Below, one piece after another: positions 31,079-43,000 of a stretch of 64,000 nucleotides of DNA. The stretch is from Ischnura elegans (taxonomy: Eukaryota; Arthropoda; Insecta; Odonata; Coenagrionidae), in NCBI RefSeq assembly GCF_921293095.1, contig NC_060251.1, positions 98,628,566-98,692,565 on the forward strand. The letters are read 5' to 3'. The number at the start of each line of letters is the position of its first letter. Position 1 is the first letter of the stretch. The notes beneath the pieces were generated by a model. It was given only the letters and a program-made list of their open reading frames with translations. It searched no databases and was not told where the DNA came from. The position numbers and the translations under genes were made by a program.

Positions 31079-34000
31079 ATGGTAAGTTTATGACCATATA
31101 CGATAGTTTTGTTCCATTATTAAGATATACTGTACCCTATTTTTGCATTAATCATGTATACTAATCGCTGATAAAACATTTCAGCATAGATTGAAGTCAT
31201 CACAGAAAGAGAAGGTCAAGAAATTCATAGCTTTCACTCAAACCGGTGAAACAACAGCTATTTTCTGTCTTTCACAGAATGATTGGAAGTTAGAATTAGC
31301 GTCTGACAATTACTTTCAGAACCCCGATGTTTACTACAGGGAGCTTAAGGTGTCAGTGGACAAGAAAAAATTGGAGCACCTGTACTCCAGATACAAAGGT
31401 GATCTTTAATATATCCTGAATAAGCTACTTGTTATTTAGTGACTTGCATGTATATTTATTATCAATCTATGTTTGAGTGTCGGTTTTTATAGATCATGCT
31501 GAGCCTGATAAGATCACTGCAGATGGAATCATGCGTTTCCTAGATGATTTAAATCTAAGTCCCGAGTCAAAGTTGGTGCTCATCATTGCTTGGAAATTCC
31601 GAGCTGGGGCGCAATGTGAATTTACTCGTGAAGAATTCATGTCTGGTATGACAGACCTTGGGTAAGTGTTAATGTTTAAATGTTTGTTGTAGTGTTGATT
31701 TTGGAACCACACTCCATTTGTGTCATTTGAAGGCAATAACTTACTGTGTTTTGTTTGAAAATTTCAGCTGTGATAGCATAGAAAAGCTAAAATTAAGGCT
31801 GCCTACTTTAGAAAGTGAAATTAAGGACCAAATGAGGTTTAAAGATTTCTATCATTTCACTTTCAACTATGCTAAAAACCCTGGTCAAAAGGGTTTAGAA
31901 CTCGATATGGCTATAGCCTATTGGAATATAGTCCTACATGGAAAATTTAGGTTTCTTGATTTATGGTGCAAGTTTTTGCAGGTAAGATAACCTAAAATTA
32001 CTTGACTTTAAGGTATAAGTGAAGAATGTACCTATTGGACTTCCATGTGAGTCTTCATTTACTAATTATATTATTTTACAATTGCATGGTATTTTCGTTT
32101 GCAATCTTTATTTTTCACCGTTTCTTTATTTAGTTAATCATTTGCTCTCCTACTTGTCCTCAGCCAAGAATTAGATAATATCTCAGTCGCCATTAGTAAA
32201 AGTTTCCTTATTCCCTGCTTATTATAACGCCCCTATGTTTTCATAATTTCTTTAGCTACTTTGGTGTTGGTTAATATTTAAGTTAGCTTGCTGGTTCGTG
32301 ATAGTTAGCCATTTTAAGTTTGCATTAGTGCCTTTTATATTATTACTTAAAAATGACAGAAGGGATTAATTGTGGGTATTATGCTAAAGGAAAAGCTATT
32401 ATTTAAGAAGTGTGTCCATCTTATCCAGTTATTCTTCTTATTTTCATGTCTATGTTACATTTTCTTCCTATGAATCATAGATTTATGCGTGTCTTTGTTC
32501 ATAGTTCTTTCTATTACTAAAATGCACCTCTTGCATTTTCTTCTTTTTAACATGCACTTAATGTATTGACGCTTGGCTGATTTGTATTTAAGGGTTTTCC
32601 ATTGTAATATGTGTAGATTTCTTAAATATGCACATCTAAAAAATTAGTCAATGTACAATGCTCATAAAGCATCTCATACCTTGGCCTGGAGGGTCATTCC
32701 ACGTCAAATCACCCAGAAATTTTCAAAATGACACCCACCGACTCGGATTTTAATGAAATTTTTGTCACTAGCTACTATCACCTATCTAATGACCCATGTA
32801 AAATATTTCCTCTCTCACTCTCATAGTTTGCAAGATATGAGGAGTCGAAGTTTGAGATGTTGGCTCAGAAGTGGTGCTCGTGGGAGTCAAATTCCAGAGT
32901 GCAGGGCGCAGGGTAAAAATTCATAACTCAGAAACCACATAATATATTTGAATGAAATTTTGACCCCTTGTCTATCCAAGTACATAGCTTCCATAGTAAT
33001 GTCTTTTATTTCCCTTGCATTGTTATGTTAGCCAAAATGATGTCAACAGTTGTTAATTAGCCGATTTTTTTAGCTCAAAAATATAACTTCATATTTTCAG
33101 AATTATCACCAAAAGGCAGAGCAGTTAACTCATCCAATTTTTTTTTAAATTGAAGGTTAATATGTGCTCCAATATACTGTGAAATAAAAATGGTGGTGTT
33201 TTGACTGCCACCATGAGTATTTCAGGTTTTACTTTTTTTCTGCCCCCGTGAGAGGGATTTTGGACACGTACTGTAAGATAATAAGTATAAGTGTATCCAT
33301 ACCTTCATGAGGATATATTTGAAATATTGGTCAGTAAATCTAAGACCAAACATGTAGTCTAGTGAATGTGGCTCTTGTTCATACGATTGTTTTTAATAAC
33401 AGTACTTGGCTTGTGGCAGCTGAGGGGAAAAGAGTTCAAATGGCTCAGAAATGTGAAATGATGCTTTTTTTCCTGGAATTTACCCATTTTTCAAGTGTTT
33501 AGTTTATGGAAAAATTGGTATCAAAATACATTAGACTCTTACTGTGCATTAGAGGATAAATGGAAATACTAATTTAAGTAAAATTATTTAAATAATACAC
33601 TTCAATGTGTTTAAGGCATCTCCTGAACATCTCTGGAGGCTCTCACGGGCAACTAAACGCTTAACAATACCACCACTTCCATCACATGGGGATTTTCCAT
33701 GGCTTGTAGCAAAGAATGTCCATGATGACATTAAGGAGAAATCCTGGTAATGCTTGCAAAGATTGAGAAATTTTTTGCAGTTCTTGTACCGTCCTGCACA
33801 ACCATCACTAAAGTAACTCAATTTTTTGACTAAAGTAAATGTTTCCTTAACAAAGCAAAATATTATTCTTTGGGTTTCATAAAAAAAAGCTACATCATGC
33901 TCCAAATCATCTGACAAGATGCATAAACTGGAAATAATAAGCTGTTTAGTCAGGTGATCTTGAGTATAAATCACAACAGGGTGTACCGTGCAACTATCAC

Positions 34001-37000
34001 TTGTCCAGTGATACCCTTGTGCCTCATCCTGGATAACATATGAGTAGTTCTCATTGAAGTCAAAGAAAACAGCTGCTTCATGGGGTCCAAGATTTTCTTT
34101 CATTTGCTTAAGGTAGTTTGCCTGTACCTTCGTAATAAATGAATGGGGCACCAGTTTTTCCACTCTTTCAATTAAAGTTAATCCGTACTCATCAAATGTC
34201 GCAGTGAAGTTCACCAGTTGATATCTGTCCTTGGAAACCGACTGACTGTATGAAACTTCATCTCTGGGGTCACATTGTTCAAACTTTTTCAGCAGTAAGC
34301 TTTTCAATTTTTCACGTGAAGGACTCTTAGAGCAATGTCGCAGTATACGGTCCCTATTATTTCTAGAGCACACGAAATAACCAATTAGGTCCTGGCTTGT
34401 TTCCTCTATATTACAGGCATTAAGCAGTAGGTTGACATTTTAATGAATTGTGCAAACACACAATGAATGCGTTCCAGGAGATCCTGCTACCACAAACCAT
34501 TTTGGACCTAGGTTGCAGAATTTAGAAAAGCCAATTTTAATTCTGGGGAAGTCAAATTTAAAAGTGGAATACAATTCCTTCAAGTTAGCAAGTAATAATC
34601 TCTTCTGAACATGTACATTTTTGGAGATACTAATGGAATCTTTCTTTCCAGGCATCATTCTGGAGTACTCATCACTTTCATAGAAAGTCCTAACTAATTG
34701 TAATGTTTTATTTTTGCCTTCCCTTTTCTCACTTCAGGAGCAGCTAATTTTCCATTGTCTCTGAAAAGTTCTCTTGCTTGGCAGGCAGTGTACTCACTCA
34801 CATGAAACTCTTCCATTACTTTCTTCCTGCTCCATGAAGTTGGTACCAATGATAACAGATATACCTTTCCTTGATGAGTGCTTGATGTGTCAACTTTTTG
34901 TTTGATTAAGTCTATGAGCACATCCATATCATGAACTTTCTGAAGTAGTTCTTTTGGGAGTTTTGGGTCATCCTTTTATGGAGATAATTCTTTATCAAGA
35001 ACTCTTTAAACTTTCCTTTTAAAATTACTGCATGCTGACTCTACTTTCCTTTTAGCCTAGGTTGACCTTCTGTGAGATGATATGCCATGAAATTTTAAAG
35101 GTGACTCCTCTATATCTTGCAGCGTTCTGTTAAGTAGCTCAGTTGATTTTTCTTGGGATACTGTTGTTTGAAATTTCAAAATACTATCATTGCTGTCTTT
35201 ATCTACTGCTTCAACATGAGAAAGCTCATTTCCAAACCTGGATTGTTTCTGTACTTCCTCCATACATGGCTGGCATATTTTCATTCCTGGCACTAATTTC
35301 CGAAGAGTTGGGATTTTACAGGCCTTTTCTGCAAATTCAAGACTTGCATTTCTCAGTGATTTTGATATTTTCTTCTTGTGGCTCTTAAAAGGATCAAGAC
35401 AATATATTTGGTAGGTTTCATACTTTTTCAGATAGTATATTCTGTGATGTTCGCAGACATTGGATAGGACTTCCCAAGGTACACCACTTCTGAGAGATAA
35501 CAGCTGTTTTTGAAGCATACTCATGCATACTCATGATCTCAATTTTGTTCAGTTGCACCACTGGTGTGTAGCTTTTTTTGAGGCAATCAGATGCAGTTAC
35601 TTTTCCAATGCTGCACAGTTCAATAATTTGCTCATTTTGAAGCATAGTGAAGACACTAACCTTTTTTAATGTTGAAGTTCATGATGAGCAGCTACGCCTA
35701 ACTCATAGCACACACAATTAATGTACTGTTAAATATACACTGATCGTACACACAGAATAAACTTGGACACCCATGGAGCATCTTCACACAAGAAGACTTG
35801 GCAGAAGACTAAAAGTGGTACCCTAGAATCTATTTTGATTTATCATGCCCTCACTGTGATACATTGAAACATTTTATTCTTCCTAATGTAGAGGTTGCAC
35901 TTAATTCTCTTATTCCTTGGGGAGATGGAATAACACTGGAAAGTGAGGCTGAATAGGTGGGATTGTATTACCTTCTCAAGTTTGTCATGTAATACAATCA
36001 TATGTGAGGCAGGGGAGAAGGGCACACAATGTCAGCATTATCTCTCCAAGTGAAATAGAAATTTAATACTCCAGTTGCCATCAAGGAATGTGGATATTGG
36101 TGACAACCTACTGCATATCTATAAGTAATACCATTTGCTCTGCCAGCTCTTCCATCACCAAGGGTCTGGAAGACCGTACTTCTTCTGTGAAAGTGAGGGT
36201 AACTTTGTACAACTCCAGTTCAGCGGGACTCATTTAATAACTTTTTCACAGATCTTAATAAACTTGTACATTGCATGTGCTTATGATGACCACTGTTTTT
36301 TTGGATTAGTGATTTCTAAACACGAGGAAGAACATGATGTGAAAGTGAAATTTATGCACCCATATGGAAAATCCCTATGTGATGGACTTGGTGGTACTGT
36401 TATGCGTCTAGTTGCCCGAGAGAGCCTCCAGAGATGTTCAGGAGATGCCTTAAACACATTGAAGTGTATTATTTAAATAATTTTACTTAAATTAGTATTT
36501 CCATTTATCCTCTAATGCACAGTAAGAGTCTAATGTATTTTGATACCAATTTTTCCATAAACTAAACACTTGAAAAATGGGTAAATTCCAGGAAAAAAAG
36601 CATCATTTCACATTTCTGAGCCATTTGAACTCTTTTCCCCTCAGCTGCCACAAGCCAAGTACTGTTATTAAAAACAATCTTATGAACAAGAGCCACATTC
36701 ACTAGACTACATGTTTGGTCTTAGATTTACTGACCAATATTTCAAATATATCCTCATGAAGGTATGGATACACTTATACTTATTATCTTACAGTACATGT
36801 CCAAAATCCCTCTCACGGGGGCAGAAAAAAAAGTAAAACCTGAAATACTCATGGTGGCAGTCAAAACACCACCATTTTTATTTCACAGTATATTGGAGCA
36901 CATATTAACCTTCAATTTAAAAAAAAATTGAATGAGTTAACTGCTCTGCCTTTTGGTGATAATTCTGAAAATATGAAGTTATGTTTTTGAGCTAAAAAAA

Positions 37001-40000
37001 TCGGCTAATTAACAACTGTTGACATCATTTTGGCTAACATAACAATGCAAGGGGAATAAAAGACATTACTATGGAAGCTATGTACTTGGATAGACAAGGG
37101 GTCAAAATTTCATTCAAATATATTATGTGGTTTCTGAGTTATGAATTTTTACCCTGTGCCCTGCACTCTGGAATTTGACTCCCACGAGCACCACTTCTGA
37201 GCCAACATCTCAAACTTCGACTCCTCATATCTTGCAAACTATGAGAGTGAGAGAGGAAATATTTTACATGGGTCATTAGATAGGTGATAGTAGCTAGTGA
37301 CAAAAATTTCATTAAAATCCGAGTCGGTGGGTGCCATGCCTGGGTGAACTGACATGGAATGACCCTGGAGTCAAACTAGACCCACTTAATTCATTACAAG
37401 TGATTTAATTACATATGGGAGGTGCACTTTCTATGCTAGTTGTACAGTATATCCTTGGCTATGGAGTAAAAGTTTATGTATTTTCCCAAACAATGCTCTA
37501 AGGCAGCATTTTCATGTGTCACCATGTCACAGTTCCAAGACTAAAACTGTAATATGCCTGAAAAGCCACCAAAAATCTATTGTTTTAGGGATTTTTGTTA
37601 CCCTTATTTTTCAAAGCACTAAGTGTGCAAATGCCAAGGATCTTGATTTGAGTTCTGATATAGGCAAAAGCTTTTTTTTCTGTGGAATTTTCTTACTTAG
37701 GAGGCACTTCATTGACTTCGCAGTTCTCCACTGGTTAGGTGTTTTTCTGGAATTTGTATATTGTGTTGGAATTTTGTCAAAATCTTTTTATTACATTATA
37801 AATTTTTCTTTCGATTAGTCAACTATGTTGGGGGCCTTAACTTGGTCTGAAATGTTTATTTCCAGTTGCAAAAGCATTTGCGCTTTCCCACACATCGGAG
37901 TCCTTTGACAATCTCTGATATTTGTGAGAGATTCTAGACGTAAACCAATTCCGTGGAAGCTTTGGATAAATTCCGAGATCTTATTGATAGCTTAGGATTC
38001 CTCCTGATTTAAAGAAGGTTTTGAAGTATTATGGCACCTTACAATCGATAAACTCTTTTGTCTAATAGGTAACCTTGAAAACTACCATTTGGCAAGAAGT
38101 GAATTAGGTTTTACATCCCTTGCAAATGGTATCGTTTAACTTCATTTGTGACGCTTCTAATTTAAACTGCCCAAGTTGGTAGAAAGAGAAACCACCGTAA
38201 ACTATCATTAATAAAGCCCCATTTATGGAACAGATTATTCTGATATCAGAGGAAGGCTCAGCATTGCTTCAAATTGATGGTTGCCGGGGTAGACAAGCAT
38301 ATTTTTAATACTGCATGGGAATATTGTGATCAATTAAAATTTGATAGCCAGCTCTTCATTATCAACAATCATCAATCATATGACTGATTTGACGCAGCTC
38401 TCAACTACATAACCTGCCAGTTAATCCTTTTACTGATACTTAATTCATCTTCTTTACATCCTTCATCACCTGCTTTATGAATTTCATGCAAGGCTTTCCT
38501 CTGCCATTCTTCCCTTTCAAATGTCCTTCAATGATAATTTCATTGGACCTTCATTTCTCTTGATGTGGCCAATTCAATTGTCTTCTGACCAAGGTTTACA
38601 AAAGACTTCTCTCCTACTTTTCTTGGAATTTCCAGATTACTCACATGATCTATCCATTTGTTCCTCATTGTTCTTCTATCAAACCTCATTTTGAAAATGT
38701 TCAAACTTGATTTCTTCACTGCTGTCATCGTCCATGTCGCACTACCATGCAGAAGTATACTCCAAACGCATGTCCTAATAAATTGCTTCCTAACTTCAAA
38801 GCTTTATGTTACCAGCAGCTAGGAGACTCCTCTGTTTGAGGAATGCCCTCTTGGCTTAGACCATACTGGTGACTATTCAGTTCTTGCTCTGCCCATCCTT
38901 GGCCACTCGGCTACCCAAGTAGTAGAAGGTACCTCCCAAGTTGCCCAAGTTTATAGTTTCCTAGTTGCAGGCTGGCCTTTGCCTCTCTTAGGATTGTGGG
39001 CTTTGCATTCCAATCCACATTATGAAAAGCCTTTTCTAAGTCCACAAATTCAATAAATGTAGGTTTGTTTCCCATTCTTTTCTCAATAAGCTGCGTCAAT
39101 TTCATATACATAATGCTTCTGTGTGCCTTTTTTTCCTAAATCTGAAATTATCTTACTCCATAAACTCTCCTGCCTTCCATTCTAGTTCTTATGTAGATGA
39201 TTTTTGTTATCTTTGACCCAGGAGTCATTCGGCTTATCTCCACATTTCTCTACTCTTCTTTTTGAGAATAATATAGATGGTGTTTGTCTCAAAGTCCTTT
39301 GGTATGATTCCTGTTCTGTTGTTACATGTTGCAGATGATTTTATAGAGCTGAGTTGATGTCTTTCGCCATATATTATTAATAAGCTCTGCAGGAATGTCT
39401 TCAATTCCAGTTGTTTTATTCATCAGCTTTACGTTTAATGCAGCGTCAAAGTCAGATCTTAAGATTGAAGCTCTTCCCATATTATCCTTTTCTGCTTCAC
39501 TTTTCTCTGTATTAATATGCAGTGCAAGATTATTTCCATTACATAACTCCTCCTGATACTACTTCCATCTCTTTAATTTTCAATCAGGAGATCTCCAATC
39601 TTGCTCTTAATTGCATTGCATCTTTTGCTCTGCTCCTTGAATTGGTTCCTCAGTATGCTATAGACAGCTTTTGCATTTCCACCTGAGGGGTTATTCTGAA
39701 TATCTTTGCTGATATTCTTTGTCCACTTTTCTCAAGCTTTCGTTGCTTTCAAAGTATTTTGTACCTTATTTTCTTGTAGTTAAGTTGCCCTCCTTCAGTT
39801 TTTGGATTCTTGTGCTTCCTTTCTTCACTGACAATTCTTGTGAGTTCTGAGACTGTGATCCATGGATTTTTCGAGGCAGCTTTTTTCTCTCAAGAAGTTC
39901 TTTTGAGGCCTCTTTTAGTCCACTTTTAATGTTTTTCCAGCTATCTTCAACTGATTTCTTTGTAATATAAAATTTCATTTTACTCTGTATTGCTTCTTTA

Positions 40001-43000
40001 AATGCCAGCTGATGTTAAGCTTCCTTCAATTTTTCTACCTGCTCTACTTTTTTCACTGCTCTCCAAACTTCGCCAAGATTTATTCAATTTGAATTTTTTT
40101 CATATTTCCTGGCATTTTCCTTTTGTATCTTCTTCAGGTATTATTTTTAAATAATGTAATAACAGCCACTAGCTTGTATTCAATAGTGAATTCTAGTATC
40201 AATTCAATCTTTCTCCTCTTTAATTTTGTTTGCCTCGTCCATATTCCCCAGTTATTCTTCTATCTTGACCTTCTCTGATGTCAGTATTCTAATCTCCTAA
40301 AATTATAAGATTTTCTTCCCTTCTTCTTTGTTTGATTACTTCCATGATGTCTGCAGATATGTTTACTACCTTTTCATCTTCATAGTCTTTGTTAGTAATG
40401 TAAACCTATACCACTATATTATCAATTGATTTGGTCTGGATCTTAGCAATGATTATGCTTTAGTTATACTGTAGATAGCTTTTCACGTGCATTCTAGCAC
40501 TCATCCCAAATTCCACATTGCCATTTACAGATGCAATGTGTATTAACCTGTAGCTTACATTCCAAAAGACTTCCTCTTCTGGCCACTTCATTTTGAGTAC
40601 TCTTAGCATGCAAAATGAAAGTTTATTCTTTCTATATCCACCTTCAGATTTTAGTCTAATGCAGGTTCAGAGATGTCGTATGTTTGACATTCTTCTTCTT
40701 CTTGTCCTTAAAATCTCATCACTTTTGACCAATGTGTCTTCAGGTAGACCCTGCCAGGAGATCTGAATGAGGGACTAGTTTACCTCCAGAATATTCTAGT
40801 TGAGAGAATGCAGTCATGTCTGTTATGAAAAATTGGGTAAAGTTGCTGTGACTCTTTAAAGTATACCGGGACTAGCCGCGGTGATAACTTTTATGGGAGT
40901 CACCCGCAATGCACAATCCTGTGAAAGATCCACAAAGAAAAAATCATCCGCCTTGACCGGGATTCGAACCCGGATCTACCGATTTCCGGTCGAGTGCTTT
41001 AGCCAGTTAAGCTACCGAGGCGTCATTCTCCCCTGCGGAAATTTGTGGACACTACCGGACAAACAATATCCACAAATATCCACAGGGAAGAATGATGCCT
41101 TGGTAGCTTAACTGGCTAAAGCACTCGACCGGAAATCGGGAGATCCGGGTTCGAATCCCGGTCAAGGCGGATGATTTTTTCTTTGTGGATCTTTCGCACA
41201 TAGCTGTGACCCTTTGGAATAATAATGTGGTGGTTTCCCCTTGCCTGTTCCTACATCACATTATTACTGCCGTTCCAGCCGTTTAACACAAAATTTGCTT
41301 AACACGACACTTTTTAGGAACACATTTATAGTGTTAAGTGAGGAGTACCTCTATCTCAATTTTTTTCCAAAAAAATAATTAGTAAGAGAGAGCTATAAAT
41401 CATTAATTCTAATACTAGTGAAGTATTCATGTGAATAGTTAGTTGAGAGCTCTCCTCTACCTAAGATTCCCACTGTCTTTTCTCTTCCATCCATTTATCC
41501 AATATCCCATCCCTCCTCTCCTTTACACTCCTCATCCCCAAGGCTGTTATGTATCTATGGAGTCGTATGTTGGAGTGTACTATGTGCAGCGAGGCCACTC
41601 ACACTAAGAACTGATTTCGGGGATATGAACTCCACGGTCTTATCATGTTTAGAAGAGGGAAGTGCTCCAAAAGTCTTAACGTATAAAATTCACGTTTTGC
41701 ATTGCACTTGTTTTTTTTTTGTTTGCACTGAACTCTGTTTACTGCCTTTGTTTGCAGGTTAGAGTACATGGCAGTTGGGATCAAACACAGTCTCTCTTCA
41801 GGAAAGCCTTGATACATACTTTCACACAAAACACTCACACAAGCTAAACTTACGGGAAAATTAGCTCCACTAAGCTCTTGGAGATCATAATAGCTCTATT
41901 AGTGATCATCTCCACATATATGCATCTTGACCTGCTCTATGAGAGCTGATTCTCCTCGAAGTTTAGGCTGTGTGAATGAGTATCAAGGCTTTCGGTTGAA
42001 AGGCTGCGTTTGGTCCCTACCTCCACGTGCTCCTTCCCCACAAACCAAAGCAGTGAACCCAGGTTATTGCAAAATAATGAATTTAATATATTATGGCTTT
42101 TGCAGTGATTCCTTATTCCAATCATGCAAAGAAGTTGCATTTACCACCACTAAGAAGGACCCTTCGGTTGGTAGCCAAACATTCAATCTATTTGCTGTTG
42201 TTATTTTGATATTCCCTAAGTTTTTTGGAGAACCCTCATTAATATTTTGCGTAATGGAAAGTGTAATTAGGTATATTTCATTCGAATTATACCCGTAGAA
42301 TTTCATATATTTACCGTAGGTGAGTAAAATGAAGCTAATCCTTCACTGTGCATGCTTGATGCAAATTCAGATTCAACACTATCAGTTAAATGCTCTTTTG
42401 CATTTCAGTATATCTAGTGAATGTCTCTATAATTTGTGTAATGATTGTGTTTGAAAAAATAGCCATTATTTGTATTCCCATTTTGTTTGTTTTATTTTAG
42501 AATAAGAGTGTCATTAAATGTGTTGTTACTTGAAAAATCCAGTACATTTTACTGTGATTGCATTTCTAATTATAGCTGTATATTATAGATATCCAGGCCC
42601 TTGTTTTATCCACTAATATTTTTAGAGTATACTAATATTCAATATTTCAAATCTATGAAATACTCTATCATTTTACTCTCCTATGTAACTAGGTTGGTTA
42701 ATTCTTTGTTCAACGATAGCATGGAAGATGCAAAATGCAAGTACCTATTAACGTTTTGAGTTCTAATTACTTTCTTAAAAATTAACTGGACATGTTTTAC
42801 CTTGTTTTAATAAAATGTTGGGAAGTTCAGTATAATGAGCGCTCCTATTGGCTGGAAAATCACTCATTATATATTTCTTTGTTTCCTAAGGAAAAAGATG
42901 AAAACCCTCAATTCCCTTATTCAACTGCATGAACTGGTGAAGAGATATCGTTAAACTAATTTGACACAAATTAGGCTGGGAGCTGCTAGTCACTTGAAGG

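Larger units (their letters stand above)
32691..37365 (-). mobile_element. DNA transposon with ~1-kb inverted arms (Sola-like?)
   Basis: The ends are GGGTCATTCCACGTCAAATC on the left and its near-complement GTTCACCC...GGAATGACCC on the right. A 4-bp duplication TGGA flanks it (32687-32690, 37366-37369). The arms run inward for about 1 kb (to ~33695 and from ~36370) at high identity, with even the last ~100 bp of the transposase gene present in both. A 4-bp duplication with a multi-kb element and a large single transposase fits Sola-type elements, but I cannot confirm the superfamily from memory of its protein. The element sits in a DCUN1D intron, oriented against the gene. Confidence 0.85.
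40923..41194. repeat. Palindromic pair of tRNA-like repeats
   Basis: Two arms of ~125 bp (40923-41048 and 41070-41194) are inverted copies. Each reads inward from AAGATCCACAAAGAAAAAAT through a tRNA-like core to ATCCACAA-type sequence at the centre. Both arms keep the core despite scattered differences. The structure resembles a tRNA-like SINE duplicated head to head. Confidence 0.82.

Noticed and set aside
35143-35388. 81-codon frame on the + strand
   Set aside because: It is the antisense shadow of the transposase N-terminal region.
40950-41168. Two functional tRNA-Ser(GGA) genes
   Set aside because: No long variable arm, no U33, and they form a palindrome with a third dispersed copy; better read as tRNA-derived repeats.
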